Positions 33,201 through 45,700 of a stretch of DNA of 64,000 bases are shown here, in pieces. The first letter of the stretch is position 1. Each line of letters starts with the position of its first letter. Source of the stretch: Luidia sarsii (taxonomy: Eukaryota > Echinodermata > Asteroidea > Paxillosida > Luidiidae); NCBI GenBank assembly GCA_949987565.1, contig OX465117.1, forward strand, positions 2,336,214 through 2,400,213, written 5' to 3'. Below the pieces are notes generated by a model. The model saw only the letters and a list, made by a program, of their open reading frames with translations. It searched no databases and was not told the origin of the DNA. Made by a program: the position numbers and the translations under genes.

Positions 33201-36200
33201 ATGCTGTGCCGGGTCACAATTAGTCATTCGCTGCACAAACCTAGGGCCTATAATGGGATTGTCAAATATCAAACTAACCTTACTGCCATTTGACTTGGTG
33301 CTGTTAGCATAATATGCTCACTTCATCTCCCTATGTAGGCCTAACTAGGCAGAATTATCAGGGAAAATCTTGGTGGACTAATAGTCCAAGACTTTATCCA
33401 CAGCGTCTGAAAATGGCATTAACTATATGTACAATGCTGTTTATTTGAAAAAGGACTGTATAATTGAAACAAAAGTTATTATAATTATGATAATGATGAT
33501 ACCAAAACCCTTTACGACATACTTTCATCGAATGACACGTAATGGGTAATCAGTAAGCGAAATGCTTCTTCCGATTAATTAGGCCCCTAACTTAAAATTA
33601 CTTCATGAACTTATTCTTTACATCGCTCATAATATAATGCATTATTTGGTTTGTTTCTATAGAATGGCCGCATGCCCTTGCACTATGCTGCGAAGAGCGG
33701 TCACGAGAATATATGCAAGGCACTCATTAAAACACCTCGGGCTATGTTAGAGCGAACGGACAAGGTAGGTTACCTCAAAGAAATAAATTATAGTACACAA
33801 ATCTATGTCATTGATCTGAAGGGTTTTCTACTACCTTTATGGACTGCACCAGAGCTTCGACCAAAGACATCAATCTGGCTCAACGTACTAAAACTACCCA
33901 GTCTCTTGTTTTCATTTCCCATGTTGTGGTTGTTGTGGTTGTTGTGGTTGTCGTGGTTGCTGTGGTTGTCGTGGTTGGTGTGGTTGTTGTGCATGGTTGT
34001 TGTGCATGGTTGTTCTGCATGGTTTTTGTGGTGGTGGCTGTGGCTTTTGTTGGGGTGTAACACACGCACACATTGTCAGCGTATTCCAAAGAGGAGACAA
34101 GAACAGAATTATATTCGGAAAATAGGGGAAAAAAGTTGACCAGCATATAATTGTATATAGATATTACTAATCAACCTTAACCATGCACATCATGACATTT
34201 AACTACATCCTCTGCCTTATATACCAATAAAAGAGCAATTTGACGCCACTGTGGGTATTCATGCTTTGGATGTAATTATGTGGATTTGTTTTTGTTTATA
34301 CTTCCATTTTGATGACAGAAAGTGAAAATTAATCAAATGTTATTGTTGATTAAACTTTGTTTATTGTCAGTTCGGTGATACTCCTTTGATAACTGCTGCG
34401 TCATGGGGCAGTCTACCGATATGCAAGGCACTGGTAGGAGCTGGTGCAAGCCTTACATCACACAACCAGGTACGCTCAATATTATATAGGCCTAGGCCTA
34501 GTATAATCAAGCATGCAAGCGGGCCCACCCTTCCTCCGTGAACAGTTGTAATTTCCCGGTAAATGCCAAACTTTCATAGTCGAGGTAAACTCCATAAAGA
34601 CCCGCAGTTTGTTCACTATGAACGTCAACGAATGTTTAAAAGCAAAGAAATCTCCACAATGAATTGAACCATGCATACCCTTTGCAAACCTTATGCTAAG
34701 GTCAAGAACACTCACTTTTCACTGTAGCATTTCACGTAGGCCTACGCCAGGAAGAAACCTTCACTTCCAGGAGAAGTACACATCGACATGCTTACTCATA
34801 CAAGAAGTAAACGCAAAACAGATTGAGACAACTATACAGTCATAGCATGGCGTTAAAGCATATGCTTCCTGCTTAAAGTCACACCATACGTAGCTTCAGT
34901 TAGGCACCTACTGTATACTGTTGCCCTTTTATTTTGTCTATAATGCAACACTCCAACCTTAGTTCTTCACAATTTGTGTGGATATCGCGTTTATAATATT
35001 AACACGTCGAGGTCAACGCGAACTTGCTGCAGCACGTGCACTTGAACGTGAACTGAACACCTTATTAAAGGCCCTATATACAACACTGAGAAGATCGGAA
35101 TACATCGATGTCCACAGTTTGTAGATGGTCATGATATAATCCTCATGTTGAAATCTTACGGTCTGGGATGCTGTATTTCTTGAGAATCATCCCTCAAACA
35201 TCGACAAATAGTTTACTATTCACGAGTAATAAACTATTTCTTACACTACAGAACGGTGCGAAAACCGTGACAGTTTTTTGCCTTTTTCTACAGATTATAC
35301 CCACTGAGCTAAAAAAAACCTTCGCAGTATTGCTTTTTTTTGTTTTAATGTTTAATGGTTTAACACACAAACTGTGGAAATCTTTTGACCTTTACCGATG
35401 TTGTATAGGGTCTCTAACTCCTGAAATCGTGTTAGTTTCATTTTCATTACTGATTTTTGATGCGCCTGACGAATAATTATGTGCACCATGTCCAGCCAAT
35501 CAGATTAAAAAGGAAGCGGTTCGACGCACACGTGCCCAAAGCAAAGTTTTGACAATTCGCGCCCTACACGCTCTGTAACCTTTGACCTCAATGTGACGAA
35601 GTAGCCTTTTTGCTTGTTGGCGTTTCGTCGAGCTGCAAAGCAAAGCGAGTCTGCAGGTTGTTCATCTGTTCGACCGTCCGCAAATGTGAAATCTTATTCG
35701 GAGGACTTCGTGTCCTTTTCTCTTATTTCTCTGAGAATGTCTGGCAATGAATTCCATTTTATTCGTCTAGTCTCTCACTCAGTCACGGCTGAGTTAGTTT
35801 TCCTTCTTGTATATAAGATGATGTTAGATTTGGTTCGTGTCGTAAAAATCGAAAGTAAGGCTGGATAAATCTGGTCATAAAAATTAATAGTCAGCATACC
35901 TTTTTGAAAGTGATGTCCCGTATTCCTCTGCCTAAACCAGGGTCTGTTTGTGTTAAGGCCCTAGTGAATGATGATTAATCCTTTATATGAGATAGAGAAA
36001 CTTCATAGAATCGTGTAGATTCAACATGATTGCCTTTGTAGTGATTCTGGATCTCATGACATTTTTTTTTCTTGATACTTCCAACAGCTTAGTCGCACTG
36101 CATTGCACGAGGCATCGCAAGCAGGTCACGTAGATATCGTTAAATTATTCATCCAAGCTGGCGCTAGCCCCTATGCTGCAGACCAGGTACATGCAGTAAA

Positions 36201-39200
36201 TCTATATACATTTCTTGTACGTTGGTGGGAAATTTACACTGTAAAAGTTCTCGGCCAATATGGTATTCCACCAACACTTTGACCAATGTTGATCCACACA
36301 TAAAGCATCATTGATTAATAAAAGCCAAACAGTTGGATTACGTGGGTCAAAGTCAACTTCACAAACTCCCAATGGAGGAGCAAACGATGTTAGGCCTTTT
36401 TCACACTGCACCAAAAACCCGGGAGATTTCCAAGAAATAGTCCTACATCCGGAGCCGAAGCCTAAGGCCTCTTGTCAAAAAGATCATCGGTTGGGTATCA
36501 GATGATTTGACCCGTCCGATGTCGCTTCCACCGAATAGCCATCGTGATTTGTTCACCCAGAGTCCAGTACAATCGGCTTTCTATCGGGGGACATTTTATC
36601 GGTCGGATAATTCAACCGACACTCAACCGATGATCTTTTTGACAAGAGACCTAAGCAGGATTTTGGAAAAGGGCCCAGCATAGGCTAGTGCATGCTGGTT
36701 TCTACATTCGGGTGGCCGTAATTCCCGGGAAATGACTGGTAGTTGGAATTGACAGAGCATATCCCCGGAGAATTATTTCCCCGGAGCGAGACAATTGATT
36801 TAGTATGAACCGTCAGTGCGTGTATAATTCCCGGGAAAAATAATTCCCCGGGGAAAAAATATTCCCCGGGAAATAGGCTAGGGCCGAGCTGTGTAGTGTG
36901 GAGGCCTTCTGATCAATATTTCAAACAGTGAAAGTTGACGACTTCACGGCAAAAGAAAAAAATCGTGGAAAAACACCCAGAATTCGCTTGACCTGAATTA
37001 GTGCTTGGTTATTGTGCCGATGTAACTAGGCCTATTGTATGGTTTAATTCATTACATGACAACGAATTGGTGGGAATGTACTTTACTGACTTCAGCAATA
37101 TTACATTGCTCCACTTTAATACCAGGAATGCAACACACCGCTACATTTGGCAGTTGTCAACGATAAGAGAATTCTGTGCACCGCATTGCTTAGCAACGGA
37201 GCTGATGTTTCGGCCAGAAACAGAGTAAGGGTTTAATTTAGATTTTTCATTTTTAACATTTCATTTTTCATTTTTTTCAAGCGCTGGTACTTACATTCCC
37301 TGTCTAGTAAAATGCCCTTGGTTATTTCCAACAAATTTATTTTCCCCAATATTCAGTTCGTTTTTTATTCATTTGTTTGATGATGATATTTGATCTACAG
37401 GATGGTAACAGCCCCTTGCACATAGCTAGCAAGGAGGGACATAGCTCAATGTGTCAACTCCTAATGGATCAGGGAGCTAATGTTTTTGCTAGAAATAAGG
37501 TAAGCCTTCATCAGTCAATGCAAACTAAAATTATACAGCTGAAAAGTCTTAATTTTATAAGGGTTTGCCCTGCCCGGAAGCTTTTATTTTTTTCATAGGA
37601 TGGTTAGGGGCAATTATCATAAATGGGCGTGTCGTAATCTTCTTCTGTCGTAATTTTCTTTCAAAACAATTCGACACGCCCATTTATGATATTCTATGAT
37701 GATCGCCCCTAACCCTCCTACGAAAAGAAATTATGCTGCCAGGAACGTAGTCGGGAGTGCAGCACACTAAATAGGTCAAAATGGCCGCTCCACTACGTCA
37801 TGCTTGGTACCTTCAAATTTTAACAGTGTTTTGGAGACTAATCAACCGATGTACTATATAAAAAGTTATGCTTAAGAGATCCTTTGACTTCAGTCCTTCA
37901 GGTTTTGCAGTAATGGTGGGGGGATTCATGGCCTTAAAATAATGTTGCACTATTTTACCATGGATGGGGAAGGATACGACCCGAAATGGTCGGTAGTTTG
38001 GCTGGGGAAAATCCCCTTTTCGGAGTGATTTCTTTTTGTTGTTTTTTCGGGATAATTAGCAAAGACAATTTTCTCAACTGAAATTGATCTAAGGGATGAA
38101 GGTTCAAGCTTCAATTTCGAATACCGTCACAGAAACTGAGATTATCGTACACTAATAATTGGATGTGAAGTCGCAAGTTTTTGCACTTTGACCTCATTAT
38201 AAAGCTGATTTAGTGTAGTGCACCCTTAAATGTATGCTACACGTCTGATAAAGGGCAAACCCTCATTATTTTACATTCCTCCCACGCAAATTCGTCATGA
38301 TATTATACATGTATGTTTAATGAGCCTCAATTAGATAACTTACTGGAAGAAAGTGTAGGCTACTGTAATCATTTTTCAATTTCATGACTACCTTAGATCA
38401 CTTGATCAATTATTATTTGCTTTGGTGTATTTTATTGTCGATATAAATTATAATGTGAAAGTTCTTTGTGAATGGATTTAGGCTGCTAATACAGTCTTAC
38501 ATACTGCATCGGAGAGTGGTGACGTTGAAACCTGCAAGCTCGTCTTGAAGAAAGGTGGAGACGTTTCGCTTAGGAACAAAGTGAGTTCCAGATGACGAAA
38601 ATTAATAACAATTTATGTCAGTAATTGAATTTCCCTCACTTCCTGCTTTGCGTGATCAAAATGGACTTTATCAATTATGTTAGTCCCTACTGACCCTAGA
38701 CAAAGCCAGCTTTATCATTGGCTGTAGGATTGACCTCTCTCTTCTCATTGGAGGAGAGGCTACTCCAACTTTGCATCTCATCTGCATACACATTGTGGCC
38801 TTAAGATGACCTATATAGAAATGCTTCATGACCTCTCTAGAAAGATCAGCTGTTTTTCTATATTTAGCTACTAGTTCCTGAGAGATCCTAGAGACAGCCA
38901 CTCATTGGCTGTAGGTTTGCCCTGCCCTCTCCTCATTGGAGGAGTCTACTACCACTTTGCATCTCATCTGCATACAAACTAAAGATTACCTTATATGGCA
39001 ATTCTTATGACCTCTTGAAAATGATGCTGTTTTTCCATATTTCAGCTGTGCATGTACATCATTTATCAACTATGGCCATTTATTCACTTAGGCTCGAGCT
39101 TAGGCTTCGGTTATATTTCTCTTATCCGTTATAATATGTCACAGGTATCTAGAAACAAGTATTTGCCACCAGTTTCTGGTTTTGTCAGACAAAGCCTAAG

Positions 39201-39772
39201 CCTAATACAACATTGGGAAGATCGGAAAACATTGACGTCCACAGATTTCCTTCTAATTTACACAGTTTGTAGATGGTCACGATAGAATCCTCATGTTGAA
39301 ATCTTACGGTCCGGGATGCTTTATTTCTCGAGAAATCTTCACTCAAACATTGACAGATAGTTTATTACTCACGAGTAATAAACTATTTATTACACTACTG
39401 AATGGTACGAAAACCGTGACAGTTTTTTGCCTTTTTCTACTTTCTCAGATTACCATTTGAGCTTAAACCTTCGCAGTATTGCTTTTTTGGAATGTTTAAC
39501 GGTTTAACACACAAACCGTGGCAATCTTTTGACCTTTACCAATGTTGTATAGGGCCTTTTAAAATTAATAATATATGCACAGACAAGATATTATGAGAGA
39601 TTTTGTATTTGAAGGATAATGTATGTTACAGTATTAAGATTCTTTTGCCTTGTTTTTTCTTTCATTTATTCAGCTTGGCAATACACCACTGCACATTGCG
39701 GCAAGCACTGGTAATGCAGATATGTGTCAGTTATTCATCGCAGCAGGTGCAGATGCCCTCTTAGCAAATAAT
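30275..39772 (+). CDS. Caspase-fusion gene: ankyrin-repeat exons
   Basis: Nine exons, all phase 0. Exons 2-9 are 99 nt (one 102), so each codes one 33-34-residue ankyrin repeat: for example TPLHYAAGSGYDVICDLLLQ, TPLHIAASTGNADMCQLFIA, SPLHIASKEGHSSMCQLLMD. The first (30275-30391) codes the opening repeat after MGSSSPECLL. A 25-codon exon (41508-41582) links to the GTPase. Confidence 0.88.
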
Positions 39773-42700
39773 GTAAGATATCAGACTGCATGAATCTACA
39801 TTGCTTTTATTACATTTTTAAAAAATGGCAAAAAAAAATAATTAACTTGACCAGGACTTGAACCCATGCATACAGTGCTCCTACAAAAGCCTGAGATATC
39901 CAGCCCTTAGATGGTGGCCCAAATACCATAACAAACCAGTCTTTGCCAAGGTGGGGGCACCAGCCAGAAGCATTAAATCATTAACTGCATTTGGAATGCC
40001 ATTTTGAAAAATGGCAAAGATCATTTGACTGGACTGGGACTTGAACCTGTGACCTCTGGGGTTTGTGTACAAGTGCTCTTACCATCTGAGCTATCCAGCA
40101 AATGGTGGCCTTCCCAAATAGTCAACTAGTCTTTGTTGAGGTGGGGGCACCAGCCAGAAGTATTAATCCATTGATTGCTTTTTTAATTACATTTTGAAAA
40201 ATGGCAAAGATCATTTGACTGGACTGGGACTTGAACCTGTGACCTCTGGGGTTTGTGTACAAGTGCTCTTACCATCTGAGCTATCCAGCAAATGGTGGCC
40301 TTCCCAAATAGTCAACTAGTCTTTGTTGAGGTGGGGGCACCAGCCAGAAGTATTAATCCATTGATTGCTTTTTTAATTACATTTTGAAAAATTGCAAAGA
40401 TCATTTGACTGGACTGGGACTTGAACCTGTGACCTCTAGCTTAATGTACCAGTGCTCTTACCATCTAAGCTATGCAGCCTTAAGATAGCGGCCTTCACAA
40501 ATAGTCAACTATCTTTACTGGGGTGGGGTGCCAGTAAGAAACATTTACTATTATTGTTTGCATTATAAAGAAGCATTAACAATTCCTTCTATTTTTTCAG
40601 TATTCTAATGCTACTTAATGGTCTTGCAAATTCAAAGTAGTTGTGTTAAACATTTAAAAGGGCATTATGTTTGCAAAATGTTCTGGTGAGATAAAACTGT
40701 AATGCCTTCAACATTTGAAATTTGGAGGTGTTTTTGTATTACTGGAAAATGAATGGATTTTCTTGAAAGTTGTTCTTATTTGGTGGGTTCACAGTAGAAA
40801 ATGTTGGCATTGGTGTCATGTAGTGATATGACATTGGTGTCCTTTATTGATGGCCATTGGTGTCACCAAGGTTTCACCTTCTGATATGACATTGTGTCAC
40901 CTTGTGAGTAGTAATGACATTTCTATGAGACAAAATCTTCTTGACTAGGTCTTGACATAGTTTAGGAGGCAAAATCTGTGGTTTTTCCCTATTCAACTTT
41001 GCCCTATTGGAAAAAAAGGAGATTTTAGTGAATTGAACCTTCTAATTCCAATTCAATATTAAACATTTACTTGAGGAGATTAACCTAGCAGTCTATTTAA
41101 AGGCCCAATACAACATTGGGAAGATTGGAAAACATCGATGTCCACAGATTTCCTTCTAATTTACACAGTTTGTAGATGGTTGTAATAGAATCCTCATGTT
41201 AAAATCTTACGGTCTGGGATGTTGTACTTATACAGAAATCTTTGCTCAAACATCGACAAATAGTTTATTACTAACAAGTAATAAACTATTTCTTACACTA
41301 CAGAACGGTGCGTAAACCGTGACAGTTTTTTGCCTCTTTCTACTTTCTCTGATTACCATTTCAGCTAAAACCTTCACAGGATTTCTTTTTTGGAATGTTT
41401 AATGGTTTAACATGCAAACTGTGGCAATCTTTTGAATTTCACCAATGTTGTATAAGGCCTTTCATTACTCTTCCTTTATTTGCCTGATTACTTTCTTCTT
41501 TTGATAGGATGGAAAGACAGCAAAAGGGTTATTACCACGATCATCAAGTAATGCCGGGAAGATCATCATAGAAGCAGAAAAGGTACAGTGAAAAATGGGA
41601 TTTCACTGATAACTTAGTCTCTCTCTCTCTCCTTCCTATAGGTTTGACTATAAAAATGGCAAAGAAAACTTTGACTGGACCAGGACTTGAACCTGGGACC
41701 TTGAGTATTGTATACCAGCGCTCTTAGCCTCTTACCACCCTTAGCTATCCAGCCCTTATATGGGCAGACTTCCCAAATAGTCAACTAGTCTGAATATTTG
41801 TTGATGATATTTCAAAATTCATAGTTCTGAGTCAGTTTTTGCTTTGTTTATGTGATTTAAATTGAAAAAGCTGCATCCACTTTATGTGATCGCCAAACTG
41901 CTGTAGACAATGGTTCTTTGCATCTGAATGAAAGCAAGGGTGTGATTACTGTTTTTGATAGTTAGATGCAATTCTGACTGGCGCCCCCACCTCGACAACA
42001 CATTTGATCATTCATTTGGGTCTGGTGTGCCCAACTTTGTTATGGGTCTGGTGTGCCCAACTTTTATATGGGTCTGGTGTGCCCAACTTTCATATGGGTC
42101 TGGTGTGCCCAACTTTCATATGGGTCTGGTGTGCCCAACTTTCATATGGGTCTGGTGTGCCCAACTTTCATATGGATCTGGTGTGCCCAAGGGGTCTGGT
42201 GTGCCCCACTTGATTTTCCTTTAGTTATTTGCCGGTTTGCCCTGAATACAAAGTATTGGTATCCGGTAGAAATTGTTTCTGGCTGAATCAAAATAAATTC
42301 ATGCTGTGGCAGTTTGGCATAAAACATAATTACTGTCGTGGGTGTCATTTTATTTGGTAAGTCTAAGAATAAAGACTAGTTGACTATTTGGAAAGCCACC
42401 ATCTAAGGGCTGGATAGCTCATGTGGTAAGAGCGCTGGAGTAAACCAGAGGTCTAAGTCCTGGCCCAGTCAAATTTTCTTTGCCATTTTTCGAAATTCTT
42501 CCAAAGTTTTGAGTCAGTTTTTCCTTTTTATTTTTGATGTTGAAGACAATTATTCCCGTTTCTGCTCTCACAGAAGCAGAAATATGACAAGTTGGTGCAG
42601 ATGGGCACAGTGCCCATTAATGTGGTCAAGTTATTCCTTATTGGTGACCCAAAAGCTGGTAAGACAACACTACAGAAGGCTTTGGTCAAGGTAAGTATAT

Positions 42701-45700
42701 ATACCACAATAAAGGTGAATTATTTTCTTTGTGTCTAATTCCATCTTGGTTGCATGTAATCCATGTATTTCAGATATGCTATCATGGTGTGTGCAGGAAT
42801 AGCTTCTGGAACACTCTAAATTTTGAGATCTGCTTTTTGATTACTTAAGTCAGTACCGGTAATTCAATGAGGTTTTGACATGATAAACACCAAGTGCTCA
42901 GTGCTCCGCGGTCCAGTGGTTAAGACGTCCGTACTAGAATTCGGGAGTCACAGGTTGGAATCCCGCCCGAGCTGCCTGAAATATTTTTATCAGGCACCGG
43001 GCAAAGCACTGAGCATTTACCCGGTAGTGTTTATCACGTCGAGCAAAGGCAAAACCTCATTGATTTAAATCCAGTCAAAGTTTTCTTTGCCATTTTTCAA
43101 ATAATTTCAACTGATTGTTATTTTCCCTCAGAAACCACAATGGTGGGTGCCTGGTGAGTGGCAGAGGTTGACCAGTGGTTGCCGTGACTACCAGGCCACG
43201 CCAGGCATTGAGCTGTGCAAGAAGTGCATCCCAGGGGCTGGTACCTTTGCATTCTGGGATTGCGCGGGGCAGGTTGAGTACCAGGTTACCCACGCAATGT
43301 TCCTTGGAGCTCAGAACTGTATATACCTCCTGGCATACGACATCACCAAGAAAAACCAGCTCAAAAGTGTAAGTAAATTCACATTTCCAAATTTCTGAAA
43401 ACTTTACATGAATCACATGGACAGGCCTACTTGCACATAGTTAAAAAAAATAGTCAAGTTAAATAATTTTACCAACCAATTGCACCTTTTTTCCTCATTT
43501 AAGGCCCAATACAACTTTGGTAACGGTCAAAAGATTGCCACAGTTTTTGTGTTAAACCATTAAACATCCCCAAAAAGCAATCCTGCGAAGTTGTTAGCAC
43601 AAATGGTGATCTGAGAAAGTAGAAAAATGAAAAAAAAAACGTCACGGTTTACACACCATTCTGTAGTGTAAGAAATAGTTTCTGACTCGCGAGTAATAAA
43701 CTATTTGTCAATGTTTGAGTGAAGATTTCTAGGGAAGTACAGCATCCTAGACCGTGAGATTTCAACATGAGGATTATATCATGACCATCTACAAACTGTG
43801 TAAATTAGAAGGAAATCTGTGGACATCGATGTTTCCCGATTTTCCCAATGTTGTATTAGGCCTTTAATGTAAACTACGGCCCTTTAAGAATCCATGGATC
43901 AGGCTCAGGCTTTGTCTCCATCTGACAAAACCAGAAACTGGTGGCAAATACTTGTTTCTAGATACCTGTGACGTTATAACGGATAAGAGAAATATGACCA
44001 AAGCCTAAGCTCGAGCCTAAGTGAGTAAATGGCCATAGTTTATAAATGATGTGCATGCACAGCTGAAATAATGGAAAAACAGTATCATTTTCAAGAGGTC
44101 ATAAGAATTGCCATATAAGGTAATCTTTAGTTTGTATGCAGATGAGATGCAAAGTGGTAGTAGACTCTCCTCCAATGAGGAGAGGGTAGGGCAAACATAC
44201 AGCCAATGAGTGGCTGTATCTAGGAACTCTAAGGAACAAGTAGCTAAATATATAGAAAAAAAACCAGCTGAACTTTCTAGAGGTCATGAGACGCATTCCC
44301 ATAGGTAATCTTTGGTGTGTATGCAGATGAGATGCAAAGTGGTAGTAGACTCCTCCAATGAGGAGAGGGCAGGGCAAACATACAGCCAATGAGTGGCTGT
44401 ATCTAGGAACTCTAAGGAACAAGTAGCTAAATATATAGAAAAAAACCAGCTGAACTTTCTAGAGGTCATGAGACGCATTCCCATAGGTAATCTTTGGTGT
44501 GTATGCAGATGAGATGCAAAGTGGTAGTAGACTCCTCCAATAAGTCGAGGGCAGGGCAAACATACAGCCAATGAGTGCCTGTCTCTAGGATCTCTCAGGA
44601 ACAAGTAGCTAAATCTTTCTAGAGAGGTCATGAAGCATTTCTATATAAGGTAATCTTTAGGTCGCTTTTTGTTCATCAAGTCCAAAGTTGAATCTAAATC
44701 ACAATATCAGTCTGAGTGACTGTTCGCCTATCCTGACTTGAGCCTGATCAGTCCAAGTCATGGAAAGCATGACTCAAATTCTGAGTATGAGTATGAGTAT
44801 CGAGTCTTACAAATAAAAGTCCAATTTTTGAAATCTTTCAGATCCGCCGATGGTTGGCGTTTGTGAAGGCAGGCCATGATTATACTTACCAGACTAAGCC
44901 AGACATTGTCATGGTGGCTACTCATTTTGACCAGATGACTAACAAGATAGAGGGTAAGTTGTCCTTTGCCATTACACGGCATCCAAGTTCATATTTGTAA
45001 ATGTCTCTGCTTTATTTCTCATGATTTCGGAGGGCCATATGTTTTGGTCTTGGCAGGACCTTTCTCAGAGGACCCAGGATCAATTTCATAGACCTGCTTA
45101 AAGGCCCTACACAACATTGGTCGAGGTCAAAGAATAGCATCCATACGTTGTCTGATCCAACATATGCATGAAATAGCACACCTATGAAAATTTCAGCTCG
45201 ATCCGCCAACCGAGTCTCGAGAACATTGTGAAAACCGCTTCATTTGTTTCGCGAAAATGCTGCATTCAACGCCGTAAACAGTACGGCTTTGAATGCTGCA
45301 TTTTCGCGAAGCAAATGAAGCGGTTTTCACGATTTTCTCAAGACTCGGTTGGCGGATTGAGCTGAAATTTTCACAGGTGTGCTATTTATGCATATGTTGG
45401 ATCAGACAACGTATGGATGCTATTCTTTGACCTCAACCAATGTTGTGTAGGGGCTTTAAGTCAGAAAGCAGTTGGCAACTTTTTTGTATTACTTGGGAAA
45501 AAAACATAGGTACTGATTGAGAATGGTTAGTTTCTTTGCATTATGATGTACACAGACAGTCATCAGTGTAGTAATTTATTTGCAATTTGAAAGTTAAACA
45601 GGAATTAATGTTTAGTGGGCCTGACGTTTCAATCCTAGCAGGACCTTTCTCAAAGGCAGGACCTTTTTCAAAGGCAGGACCTTTCTCACTCTGCCTTTGA

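Noticed and set aside
33803..34139. Val- or His-rich small proteins
   Set aside because: Translation of a TTG/TGG microsatellite.
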